Source of the DNA: an uncultured Collinsella sp.
GTDB taxonomy: Bacteria > Actinomycetota > Coriobacteriia > Coriobacteriales > Coriobacteriaceae
Assembly (NCBI GenBank): GCA_937937835.1
Contig: CALDBJ010000142.1
Coordinates: 1 to 32,034, forward strand
Direction: 5' to 3'
DNA: 32,034 nucleotides
The translations under genes were made by a program, and so were the position numbers. The notes below the pieces were generated by a model that saw only the letters and a list, made by a program, of their open reading frames with translations, did no database searches and was not told the DNA's origin. Shown here piece by piece: positions 16,015 to 23,080 of the stretch (position 1 is the first letter of the stretch; each line of letters opens with the position of its first letter).

Positions 16015-16980
16015 ATGGAGAACAAGTACGTTTGCTCCGTCGATATCGGCGGCACCAAGATTGCGACTGCCATTATGGAGTACCCGGCTGACGGCAGCGT
16101 GCCCCATCCTGTTTTTGAGGCCGAGGTTCCTACCGAGGCCCAGGAGGGCGGCGAGGCCGTCTTCCAGCGTATCGAGGCGTCCATCAAGGCTGCTCTCGAG
16201 GCGAATCCCGATGTCGAGGTCCTCGGTGTCGGTATCGGTGCCGCCGGTGTCGTCGACCCCAAGACGGGCGCCATCGCGTATGCCAACGAGATCATGCCCG
16301 GCTGGTCCGGCGTTCAGTTGGGGCCGCGTCTGCGCGAGGACCTCGGTCTCCCCGTTGCCGTTGTGGGCGACGTGCAGGCTCATGCACTGGGCGAGGCCCA
16401 CTGGGGCGTCGGCAAGGGTAAGTTCTCCGTCTTGTGTCTTGGCATCGGTACGGGCATCGGCGGCGCATACGTCGAGAACGGCCGCGTGATGCAGGGCTTC
16501 CATGGTGCTGCCGGCCATATGGGCCACATCGAGTGCTCGGCTGCCGCCGGCATTCCCTGCGCCTGCGGGCGTTCCGGCCATCTGGAGTCGGTTGCTTCGG
16601 GCACTTCCATTGGTCGAATGTACGATGAACGTTTTGGCCGCGTCGACCCCAGCCGTCCTTCGGTCGGTCGCGATGTGAACGACCTGTGCCGTGCGGGCGA
16701 CGCAAAGGCGACCGAGGTCATCCATGACGCCGGCTTTGCGCTGGGTGCCAGCTTGGGCTCGCTCGCTAACATCCTGGACCCCGAGGTCATCGTGCTTTCG
16801 GGCGGCGTGATTCACCAAGGTCCCGATTGGCGTTCACAGACTTGGAAGGATTCGGTGCACGAGGGCTATGCCAGCCAGGCGCTCGATCCGCTTCAGGACA
16901 CGCCGATCCTCATCGGTTCTCTGGAGGGCGATGCTCCGCTCATCGGTGCCGCCGAACACCTTCTTGCATCGTTGAAGTAA
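16015..16980 (+). CDS. nanK: ROK-family sugar kinase, probable N-acetylmannosamine kinase
   Basis: This 321-residue ROK kinase probably phosphorylates N-acetylmannosamine released by NanA to ManNAc-6-phosphate. The ATP phosphate-binding motif VDIGGTKIATAIM is at the N-terminus, followed by GVGIGAAGVVD and the LGIGTGIGGAYVENG segment. The zinc region is GHMGHIECS...CACGRSGHLE, where Cys182 and Cys184 are kept but the third family cysteine is His189. His can still bind zinc, so activity is plausible. The start ATG 16015 follows AAGGAGAG (16003-16010). The window places it directly between nanA and nanE, which gives the substrate assignment; by sequence alone it could be a glucokinase or other ROK hexokinase. 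Confidence 0.83.
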   Translation: MENKYVCSVDIGGTKIATAIMEYPADGSVPHPVFEAEVPTEAQEGGEAVFQRIEASIKAALEANPDVEVLGVGIGAAGVVDPKTGAIAYANEIMPGWSGVQLGPRLREDLGLPVAVVGDVQAHALGEAHWGVGKGKFSVLCLGIGTGIGGAYVENGRVMQGFHGAAGHMGHIECSAAAGIPCACGRSGHLESVASGTSIGRMYDERFGRVDPSRPSVGRDVNDLCRAGDAKATEVIHDAGFALGASLGSLANILDPEVIVLSGGVIHQGPDWRSQTWKDSVHEGYASQALDPLQDTPILIGSLEGDAPLIGAAEHLLASLK

Positions 16981-16997
16981 ACATAACTACCAAGTGC

Positions 16998-17095
16998 GCC
17001 TTCTGAGGTGCCGCAGATTGACGTGAAAGAGGAGCGAAGCGTACTTCGGTACGCGAGCGACGGTTTGAACGTCAAGGTGCGGTGTCTCAGAAGGC
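16998..17095 (+). promoter_or_regulatory. 98-nt structured element with UUCG tetraloop upstream of nanE
   Basis: GCCTTCTGAG (16998-17007) pairs with CTCAGAAGGC (17086-17095), CCGCA with TGCGG (17011-17015 / 17078-17082), and TTGACGT with ACGTCAA (17018-17024 / 17069-17075). The apical stem GCGTAC-TTCG-GTACGC (17039-17054) has a very stable UUCG loop. It ends 26 nt before the nanE ATG and just before the GAAAGG ribosome site. It resembles a structured regulatory RNA or a dispersed palindromic repeat unit; no known RNA family was recognised. Confidence 0.65.
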
Positions 17096-17120
17096 TGTTT
17101 TGAGAAAGGTTGAGTCGAAC

Positions 17121-17807
17121 ATGACCGTTGATCCTTTGATCCAGTCCCTGAAGGGCAAGCTCGTCGTGAGCGTTCAGGCGTATATGGGCGAGCCGCTTCG
17201 TACGCCCGAGACCATGGCTCAAATGTCTCGCGCTTGCGAGCTCGGTGGCGCCGCCGCCATTCGCTGCCAGGGCCTTGCCGACATTGCCGCCATTAAGGGT
17301 CGCTGTGAGGTTCCTGTTATCGGCCTGTGGAAGGATGGGCACGAGGGCGTTTACATCACGCCGACGCTGCGCCACGCTCGCGCCTGCGTTGCTGCGGGTG
17401 CCGATATCGTGGCGATCGACGCCACCGATCGTCCGCGTCCCGATGGCAAGACCGTCGAAGATACTTTCCGTCCGCTGCACGAGGAGGGCGTGCTCCTGAT
17501 GGCCGACTGTGCCACCATCGAGGATATTCGTCGTGCTGTCGACATGGGCTTCGACCTGGTGTCCACCACGCTGTCTCATGGTGTTGCCGCCATCGACTGC
17601 ACCATGGCCGATGGCCCCGATCTGCCGCTCCTGCGTCGGGCGACCGAGGAATTCCCCGGCCTTCCCATCATTTGCGAGGGTCGCGTGCATACGCCCGAGG
17701 AGGCTCGCGCCGCGATCGATGCTGGCGCCTGGGCCGTTGTCGTCGGCACCGCCATCACGCACCCCACGAGTATTACGAGTTGGTTCAAGGCTGCGCTTGA
17801 GGCGTAA
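17121..17807 (+). CDS. nanE: N-acetylmannosamine-6-phosphate 2-epimerase
   Basis: NanE converts ManNAc-6-phosphate to GlcNAc-6-phosphate, linking sialic acid breakdown to amino-sugar catabolism. The 228-residue (beta/alpha)8 protein starts with GKLVVSVQA. It has the conserved AIRCQG segment, a catalytic lysine (Lys71 in GLWKDGHEG), the DATDRPRPDG motif and a conserved Glu186 in ICEGRVHTPEEA, and ends in VVGTAITHP. ATG 17121 follows GAGAAAGG; the upstream in-frame start at 17082 lies inside the hairpin stem and is unlikely. It is the last gene of the sialic-acid cassette, and a terminator-like hairpin lies about 50 nt downstream. NagA and NagB, needed next, are not in this window. Confidence 0.93.
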   Translation: MTVDPLIQSLKGKLVVSVQAYMGEPLRTPETMAQMSRACELGGAAAIRCQGLADIAAIKGRCEVPVIGLWKDGHEGVYITPTLRHARACVAAGADIVAIDATDRPRPDGKTVEDTFRPLHEEGVLLMADCATIEDIRRAVDMGFDLVSTTLSHGVAAIDCTMADGPDLPLLRRATEEFPGLPIICEGRVHTPEEARAAIDAGAWAVVVGTAITHPTSITSWFKAALEA

Positions 17808-17834
17808 GACAGGCCTCGTATCCGCTCGGGGCGG

Positions 17835-17840
17835 TATACT
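17835..17840 (+). promoter_or_regulatory. Candidate -10 box upstream of rapZ
   Basis: TATACT, in the context GCGGTATACT, is a 5 of 6 match to the -10 consensus. No convincing -35 box is seen 16-18 nt upstream. Initiation would fall near 17847, about a dozen bases before the hairpin at 17859, so transcripts would meet the terminator immediately. Confidence 0.35.
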
Positions 17841-17858
17841 CAATATAGGCAATTGACC

Positions 17859-17895
17859 GCGCGGGATCCGGGTTGCTGGGTCCCGCGCTTGTTTT
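17859..17895 (+). terminator. Intrinsic terminator between nanE and rapZ
   Basis: GCGCGGGATCC (17859-17869) pairs with GGGTCCCGCGC (17878-17888), an 11-bp stem including one G-U pair, with an 8-nt loop followed by TTGTTTT. It should end the sialic-acid operon. It also lies downstream of a candidate -10 box and 14 nt before the rapZ start, so it could act as an attenuator for rapZ. Confidence 0.7.
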
Positions 17896-17908
17896 CGGGA
17901 GGCAACAC

Positions 17909-18829
17909 ATGCAAAAGGGAGATGCCATGGATGCGGCGGAGCGCTCGGAGCGCATCCCCGATATCGTCATCATCACCGGAATGTCCGGATCGGGCCGCAC
18001 ACAGGCCATGCACGTGTTCGAGGACATGGGCTATTTTTGCATCGATAACCTGCCTCCGCGTCTCATCGCCCAGCTTGCCGAGCTCGTCGGCATCAATACG
18101 GGCGTGGGCAGGCATCTCGCCGTCACCTGCGATTTGCGTAGCCAGGGACTGTTTGACGAGTTGCTCGATGCGGTCGCCGCTCTCGAAGAGCGCGAGATGA
18201 GCTGCGACATCGTGTTCCTGGAGGCTTCTGACGAGGTGCTGATTCGTCGCTACAGCGAAAATCGCCGCCGTCATCCCATTGCCAAGCCGGGGGAGACTAC
18301 GGCCGATGCCATTCAGCGCGAGCGCCTTCAGCTTCAGGGCGTGCGCGACCGAGCCGATATGATTATCGACACGAGCCGTCTGCGCACCTCTGCGCTGCGC
18401 AACAAGCTACGTATGGCATTTTCCGAGCTGTCCGACCAGCAGCTCATGGACGTCCACGTGTTCTCGTTTGGCTTTAAGCACGGCATGCCCGTCGAGGCGG
18501 ACATTATGATCGACGTCCGCTTCCTGCCTAATCCGTTCTACGATCCCGAGATGCGCACGATGACCGGTCTCGATAAAAAGGTCTCCGACTTTGTTCTGGA
18601 CCATCCCAAGACGCAGGAGTTTTGGAAGGCTTGGACACAGCTGCTCGATACGGTGATGCCGGGCTATATCGCGGAGGGTAAGCCGCAGCTTTCTATCGCC
18701 ATCGGCTGCACGGGCGGCCAGCACCGCAGCGTTGCCATTGCCGAGGCCACGGCCCGTTACCTGGAAGGCGCTCAGTATCATGTGAGCATCTCCCACCGCG
18801 ACCTGTCGCGCGCCAACACGAAGGCATAG
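17909..18829 (+). CDS. rapZ: RapZ/YvcJ family RNase adapter / nucleotide-binding protein
   Basis: This 306-residue P-loop protein belongs to the RapZ (YvcJ) family. In E. coli RapZ controls GlcN6P synthase mRNA through small RNAs; in Gram-positives its role is less clear. The P-loop GMSGSGRT (24-31) has Arg in place of the usual Lys, as in other actinobacterial members. The conserved EDMGYFCIDNLPP follows, and the C-terminal domain carries IGCTGGQHRSVAIAE and SHRDL. ATG 17909 is chosen for the ribosome site GGGAGG 6 nt upstream; ATG 17927 is an alternative. whiA begins 6 nt after the stop, without the yvcK gene that often separates them. A link to amino-sugar sensing next to the sialic-acid genes is tempting but unproven. 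Confidence 0.93.
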   Translation: MQKGDAMDAAERSERIPDIVIITGMSGSGRTQAMHVFEDMGYFCIDNLPPRLIAQLAELVGINTGVGRHLAVTCDLRSQGLFDELLDAVAALEEREMSCDIVFLEASDEVLIRRYSENRRRHPIAKPGETTADAIQRERLQLQGVRDRADMIIDTSRLRTSALRNKLRMAFSELSDQQLMDVHVFSFGFKHGMPVEADIMIDVRFLPNPFYDPEMRTMTGLDKKVSDFVLDHPKTQEFWKAWTQLLDTVMPGYIAEGKPQLSIAIGCTGGQHRSVAIAEATARYLEGAQYHVSISHRDLSRANTKA

Positions 18830-18835
18830 GCCTGC

Positions 18836-19765
18836 ATGTCGTTTACCGCTGAGGTGCGCGACGAGCTTGCGCGCTGCGAACCCGAATGTGAATACTGCGA
18901 CTTGTCGACGCTTGCCGCCCTCACGCGCGTGAGCGGTACGCTCTCGCTTACCGGCTCTGGGCGGTATCGTTTGACGGTTGCGACCGAGACGGGAGCCGTC
19001 GCGCGCACGATGATCACGTTGACACATCGTATCCTTAAGCTCAAAACGGAGTTCACCGTCCGTAAATCTGTATTGCATAAGGTTCGAAACTACCTCATCA
19101 CCTTGCCTGATCAGCCAGACCTGGATAAGGCCTTGGTTCTGCTGGGTATCCTCGACCGTAGGGGAGGACTTGTCGCCGGCGTACCCCGACATATCGTTGC
19201 CCGTCCTTGCTGTAGACTTGCCTATATCCGCGGCGCGCTCATCGCGGGCGGCTTCGTGGCCGATCCACGCGGCGATTTTCATTTGGAGATCGCTGTGCAG
19301 GGCGAGCAATATGCCAAGGGACTTTGCGATCTGTTGGAGCAGATTGGGGTCCATGCTCGTGTTAATGCACGGCGGGGGTCATATGCCGTGTACATTAAGA
19401 GCGCCGAGGAAATCGAGCATCTATTAAAGCTGATTGGTGCCAAGCGCAGCGTTGCCGAGATTGAGGAGGCGCGCGCGGTCAAGTTGGTTAAGAACGATGT
19501 GAACCGTCGCGTGAATGCCGAGCTCGCCAACCAGACCAGAAGCGCCGGTGCTGCCCAACATCAGCTTGCGCTTATCGATGAGCTCGAGCAGCGTGGTCTT
19601 CGCGATGCGCTTCCGGATGCCTTGGCGGTCTTTTGCGACCTGCGCGAGCGCTATCCTGATCTGTCGCTGCGTGATTTGGGGGAGATGGCTGACCCTCCCT
19701 TGTCGAAGTCAGCCCTCTACCATCGTGTTTTACGGCTTGAAAAGCTCGTTGAAGCAAACAGGTAG
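18836..19765 (+). CDS. whiA: WhiA DNA-binding protein
   Basis: WhiA is a conserved Gram-positive DNA-binding protein that controls sporulation septation in Streptomyces and affects cell division and chromosome segregation elsewhere. The 309-residue product has the N-terminal LAGLIDADG-like fold (SFTAEVRDELAR at the start, YIRGALIAGGFVADP near the middle) and the C-terminal WhiA helix-turn-helix (SLRDLGEMADPPLSKSALYHRVLRL). Length and ends fit the family. ATG 18836 lies 6 nt after rapZ, so the two are almost certainly one operon. An AT-rich intergenic region with the gap promoter follows. Confidence 0.95.
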   Translation: MSFTAEVRDELARCEPECEYCDLSTLAALTRVSGTLSLTGSGRYRLTVATETGAVARTMITLTHRILKLKTEFTVRKSVLHKVRNYLITLPDQPDLDKALVLLGILDRRGGLVAGVPRHIVARPCCRLAYIRGALIAGGFVADPRGDFHLEIAVQGEQYAKGLCDLLEQIGVHARVNARRGSYAVYIKSAEEIEHLLKLIGAKRSVAEIEEARAVKLVKNDVNRRVNAELANQTRSAGAAQHQLALIDELEQRGLRDALPDALAVFCDLRERYPDLSLRDLGEMADPPLSKSALYHRVLRLEKLVEANR

Positions 19766-19856
19766 TTTGAAGTAACGACTTATATATGGATTTAGCTGCT
19801 ATTTTAGTCTTTAAAACGTTTTAACGTAAATTTGATTTTCAATTTCGAGCATTCTC

Positions 19857-19886
19857 GTGAAATTCAAGTCAAAAAAAAGGTATATT
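19857..19886 (+). promoter_or_regulatory. Probable promoter of the glycolytic genes (gap)
   Basis: A -10 box TATATT (19881-19886) and a -35 match GTGAAA (19857-19862, 4 of 6) are separated by 18 bp that include an A8 run. The surrounding sequence from 19766 is strikingly AT-rich compared with the genes on either side. Transcription would start near 19893, leaving a leader of about 65 nt before the gap ATG. Confidence 0.6.
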
Positions 19887-19958
19887 AGGCGAGTGGTTAG
19901 TTTGTGGGCCTCAACGGCGGGCGCTGTAGCTCGCGGGGGCCTTACGAAAGGAGACACA

Positions 19959-20984
19959 ATGGCAGTAAAGGTTGCTATTAACGGCTTCGGTCGCATCGGT
20001 CGTCTGGCTTTCCGTCAGATGTTCGGTCATGAGGGCTCCGAGATCGTCGCTATCAACGACCTCACCTCTCCCGATATGCTCGCTTACCTGCTGAAGTACG
20101 ACTCCACGCAGGGCAACTACGCTCGCGATCACGAGGTCGTTGCTGGCGAGGATTCCATCACCGTTGACGGCAAGGAGATCAAGATCTACAAGGAGGCCGA
20201 CGCTAACAACCTGCCTTGGGGCGACCTTGACGTCGACGTCGTTCTCGAGTGCACCGGCTTCTACACCAGCAAGGCTAAGGCTCAGGCCCACATCAACGCT
20301 GGCGCCAAGAAGGTCGTCATCTCCGCTCCGGCCGGCAGCGATCTGCCCACCATCGTGTACAACGTCAACCATGAGACGCTGACCGCTGAGGACAACATCA
20401 TCTCCGCTGCTTCCTGCACCACCAACTGCCTCGCCCCGATGGCCAAGGGTCTGAACGACTTCGCTCCCATCGTGTCCGGCATCATGACCACCATCCACGC
20501 CTTCACCGGCGACCAGATGCCGCTCGACGGCCCGCAGCGCAAGGGCAACTTCCGTCGCTCCCGCGCCTGCTCCGAGAACATCGTCCCGAACACCACGGGC
20601 GCTGCCAAGGCCATCGGCCTGGTTCTCCCCGAGCTCAACGGCAAGCTCATCGGTGCCGCCCAGCGCGTCCCGACGCCGACCGGCTCGCTGACCAACCTCT
20701 ACGCCGTCGTTGACAAGAAGGTCACCGTCGACGAGGTCAACGCTGCCATGAAGGCCTACGCCGAGACCATCCCCGAGACCTTCGCCTACAACGAGGACCA
20801 GATCGTCTCCCGCGACATCGTCGGCGAGACCCACGGCTCCATCTTCGACGCCACTCAGACCATGTGCTCTGACCTCGGCAACGGCCAGACCCTCGTTCAG
20901 GTCACCTCTTGGTACGACAACGAGAACTCCTACACCTCTCAGATGGTCCGCACCATCAAGTACTTCGAGAAGTTCGTTGCTTAA
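19959..20984 (+). CDS. gap: Glyceraldehyde-3-phosphate dehydrogenase, NAD-dependent, glycolytic
   Basis: This enzyme oxidises glyceraldehyde-3-phosphate to 1,3-bisphosphoglycerate. The 341-residue protein has the NAD-binding NGFGRIGRLAFRQM, a catalytic Cys153 in AASCTTNCLAP, the phosphate-binding KAIGLVLPELNGKLIGAAQRVP and the C-terminal WYDNENSYTSQMVRT. Asp in AINDLTSPD at the end of the second strand suits NAD rather than NADP. ATG 19959 is preferred over the upstream in-frame 19857 because AAAGGAG (19947-19953) is adjacent and the longer frame would cover the promoter. Codon use is strongly biased to C-ending codons, as expected of a highly expressed gene. A terminator separates it from pgk. 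Confidence 0.97.
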   Translation: MAVKVAINGFGRIGRLAFRQMFGHEGSEIVAINDLTSPDMLAYLLKYDSTQGNYARDHEVVAGEDSITVDGKEIKIYKEADANNLPWGDLDVDVVLECTGFYTSKAKAQAHINAGAKKVVISAPAGSDLPTIVYNVNHETLTAEDNIISAASCTTNCLAPMAKGLNDFAPIVSGIMTTIHAFTGDQMPLDGPQRKGNFRRSRACSENIVPNTTGAAKAIGLVLPELNGKLIGAAQRVPTPTGSLTNLYAVVDKKVTVDEVNAAMKAYAETIPETFAYNEDQIVSRDIVGETHGSIFDATQTMCSDLGNGQTLVQVTSWYDNENSYTSQMVRTIKYFEKFVA

Positions 20985-21023
20985 TTTAGCTTTTAGCGAA
21001 TAGCTCGTTGAGCGTCTAAAGAA

Positions 21024-21068
21024 GGGCGCGGCCTTATAGGGCTTACACCCTAGGGTCGCGCCCTTTTT
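21024..21068 (+). terminator. Intrinsic terminator between gap and pgk
   Basis: GGGCGCG (21024-21030) pairs with CGCGCCC (21057-21063), with an inner TAGGG/CCCTA stem and a TTTTT run directly after (21064-21068). It should stop a large share of gap transcripts and so set a gap to pgk expression ratio. Confidence 0.85.
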
Positions 21069-21078
21069 ATAAGAAATC

Positions 21079-21101
21079 GTCTGCCGTAATGGGAGGCAGA
21101 C
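21079..21101 (+). promoter_or_regulatory. Hairpin in the pgk leader
   Basis: GTCTGCC (21079-21085) and GGCAGAC (21095-21101) form a 7-bp stem with a 9-nt loop, 23 nt before the pgk ATG. It could be a 5' stabilising stem left after processing, or an operator; no clear pgk promoter was recognised by eye. Confidence 0.4.
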
Positions 21102-21124
21102 ACGTACGAAAGGTAGAAGCAAAC

Positions 21125-22315
21125 ATGGCCTTTACCAAGAAGACCGTCCGCGACATCGATGTCGACGGAAAGCGCGTTCTCGTCCGCGTTGACTTTAACG
21201 TGCCTATCAAGGATGGCGTCGTTGGCGACACCACCCGTATCAAGGCTGCCCTGCCCACCATCAACTACCTCGTTGAGCACAACGCTCGCGTCATCCTCAT
21301 GAGCCACCTCGGCCGTCCCGAGGGCACCGGCTTCCAGCCCGAGCTGTCCCTCGAGCCCGTCGCCAAGAAACTCGCTGAGCTCTCTGGTCTCGACGTTGCC
21401 TTTGTCGCTGACACCTACGGCGAGAAGGCTGCTGAGGCTGTCGCCGCCGTCGAGCCGGGTAAGGTCCTCGTTCTCGAGAACGTCCGTTTTGACAAGCGTG
21501 AGAAGAAGAACGATCCCGAGATCGCCAAGAAGCTCGCTTCCTATGGTGACGTCTTCGTTCTCGATGCCTTCGGCACCGCTCACCGCGCCCAGGGTTCCGT
21601 CGTGGGCCCCGCCGCTTACCTGCCTGCCGTCGCCGGCTTCCTTCTCGAGAAGGAGGTCGACACGCTGACCGGTATCTTCGCCGAGCCCGAGCGTCCCTTC
21701 GTCGCTATCGTCGGCGGTTCCAAGGTTTCCTCCAAGATCGGCGTTCTCGATCACCTCATCGACTCCGCTGATACCCTGATCATCGGTGGCGGCATGGCCT
21801 ACACCTTCTTCCTGGCTCAGGGCCTGTCCGTTGGTCAGTCCCTCAAGGAAGAGGACTGGGTCGAGCGCGCCGGCGAGATGCTCAAGAAGGCCGAGGAGAA
21901 GGGCGTCAAGATCCTGCTCCCCATCGACAACCGCGTTGCCGATCACTTTGGCGAGGACGCTGTCCCCGAGGTTGTCGCTTCCGACGCTATCCCCGACGAT
22001 CGTGAGGGTATGGACATCGGCCCCAAGACCGAGGAGCTTTACGCCGAGGCCGTCAAGGGCGCCAAGACCGTGTTCTGGAACGGCCCCATGGGCGTCTTCG
22101 AGTTCGACAACTTCGCTCACGGCACCCAGGCTATTGCCGAGGCTGTCGCCGAGGCCGACTGCACCTCGATCATCGGCGGTGGCGACTCTGTCGCAGCTGT
22201 CAACAAGTTCAACCTGGCCGACAAGATGAGCTGGATCTCCACCGGTGGTGGCGCTTCCATGGAGCTCGTCGAGGGTAAGGCCCTGCCCGGAGTGGAGGCG
22301 CTTCTCGATGCCTAA
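21125..22315 (+). CDS. pgk: Phosphoglycerate kinase
   Basis: PGK transfers phosphate from 1,3-bisphosphoglycerate to ADP, the first ATP-yielding step of lower glycolysis. The 396-residue protein shows the substrate-binding RVDFNVPIKDG near the N-terminus, SHLGRPEG, ENVRFDKREKKND and DAFGTAHRAQGSV. Further on come IVGGSKVSSKIGVL, NGPMGVFEFDNFAHGT and the C-terminal nucleotide loop IIGGGDSVAAV followed by STGGGASMELVEGK. ATG 21125 follows GAAAGG and is the normal family start (MAFTKKTVRDIDVDGKRVLV). Its last codons overlap the start of tpiA by 8 nt, so the two are translationally coupled. Confidence 0.97.
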   Translation: MAFTKKTVRDIDVDGKRVLVRVDFNVPIKDGVVGDTTRIKAALPTINYLVEHNARVILMSHLGRPEGTGFQPELSLEPVAKKLAELSGLDVAFVADTYGEKAAEAVAAVEPGKVLVLENVRFDKREKKNDPEIAKKLASYGDVFVLDAFGTAHRAQGSVVGPAAYLPAVAGFLLEKEVDTLTGIFAEPERPFVAIVGGSKVSSKIGVLDHLIDSADTLIIGGGMAYTFFLAQGLSVGQSLKEEDWVERAGEMLKKAEEKGVKILLPIDNRVADHFGEDAVPEVVASDAIPDDREGMDIGPKTEELYAEAVKGAKTVFWNGPMGVFEFDNFAHGTQAIAEAVAEADCTSIIGGGDSVAAVNKFNLADKMSWISTGGGASMELVEGKALPGVEALLDA

Positions 22316-23075
22316 TCGCACCCTTCTTATCGCTGGCAACTGGAAGATGAACAACGACGTCGCCGAGGCCGCCAAGCTCGCCGACGAGCTGGCTCAGGCT
22401 CTGCCCGAGGTTCCGGCTGGCGTCGAGGTGCTCGTCTGCCCTCCGACCATCGACATCACCACGGTTCATGACCGCATTCAGGCTGCCCCCATCGCCCTCG
22501 GTGCACAGAACGTGTACTGGGAGGCCAAGGGTGCCTTCACCGGTGAGTCCTCTTGCGACATGCTCAAGTCCGCTGGCTGCACCTACTGCATCATCGGTCA
22601 CTCTGAGCGTCGCGACTACTTCCACGAGACCGACGAGGATCAGAACATGAAGGCCAAGGCCCTCGTTGCCGCAGGTCTTGTTCCCGTCTTCTGCTGCGGC
22701 GAGTCCCTTGAGGTCCGCGAGGCTGGCACCTATGTCGAGCACGTCGTGAACCAGGTCAAGGCTGGCCTTGCTGGTCTTGAGATCACCTGCCCCAAGCAGG
22801 TCGTCGTGGCCTACGAGCCCATCTGGGCCATCGGCACCGGCAAGACCGCTACCGCCGAGGACGCTCAGGAGGTCTGCGGCGCTATCCGTGAGACCCTCAA
22901 GGAGATGTTCGGCGAGGAGCTCGCTAACGGCATTCGCGTTCTCTATGGTGGCTCTGCCAAGCCCGGTAACATCGCCGAGCTCGTCGCCAAGCCCGACGTT
23001 GACGGCGCCCTCGTGGGCGGCGCTTCGCTCAAGGCTGCCGACTTCGCCTCTATGGTCGTCAAGGCAGGCGAGTAG
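22308..23075 (+). CDS. tpiA: Triosephosphate isomerase
   Basis: TPI interconverts dihydroxyacetone phosphate and glyceraldehyde-3-phosphate. The 255-residue TIM barrel has Asn/Lys13 in AGNWKMNND, His98 in IIGHSERR, the catalytic Glu170 in AYEPIWAIGTGKTA, and the phosphate loop YGGSAKPGN. ATG 22308 lies inside the end of pgk (8-nt overlap) with a GGAGTGGAGG ribosome site within pgk; the upstream in-frame start at 22245 would add non-homologous residues. gpmI begins 5 nt after its stop. Confidence 0.97.
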   Translation: MPNRTLLIAGNWKMNNDVAEAAKLADELAQALPEVPAGVEVLVCPPTIDITTVHDRIQAAPIALGAQNVYWEAKGAFTGESSCDMLKSAGCTYCIIGHSERRDYFHETDEDQNMKAKALVAAGLVPVFCCGESLEVREAGTYVEHVVNQVKAGLAGLEITCPKQVVVAYEPIWAIGTGKTATAEDAQEVCGAIRETLKEMFGEELANGIRVLYGGSAKPGNIAELVAKPDVDGALVGGASLKAADFASMVVKAGE

Positions 23076-23080
23076 GACAT

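Noticed and set aside
19857..19958. Extended N-terminus of GAPDH
   Set aside because: GAPDH begins at MAVKVAINGFG. The upstream codons overlap the predicted -10 box and carry no homology.
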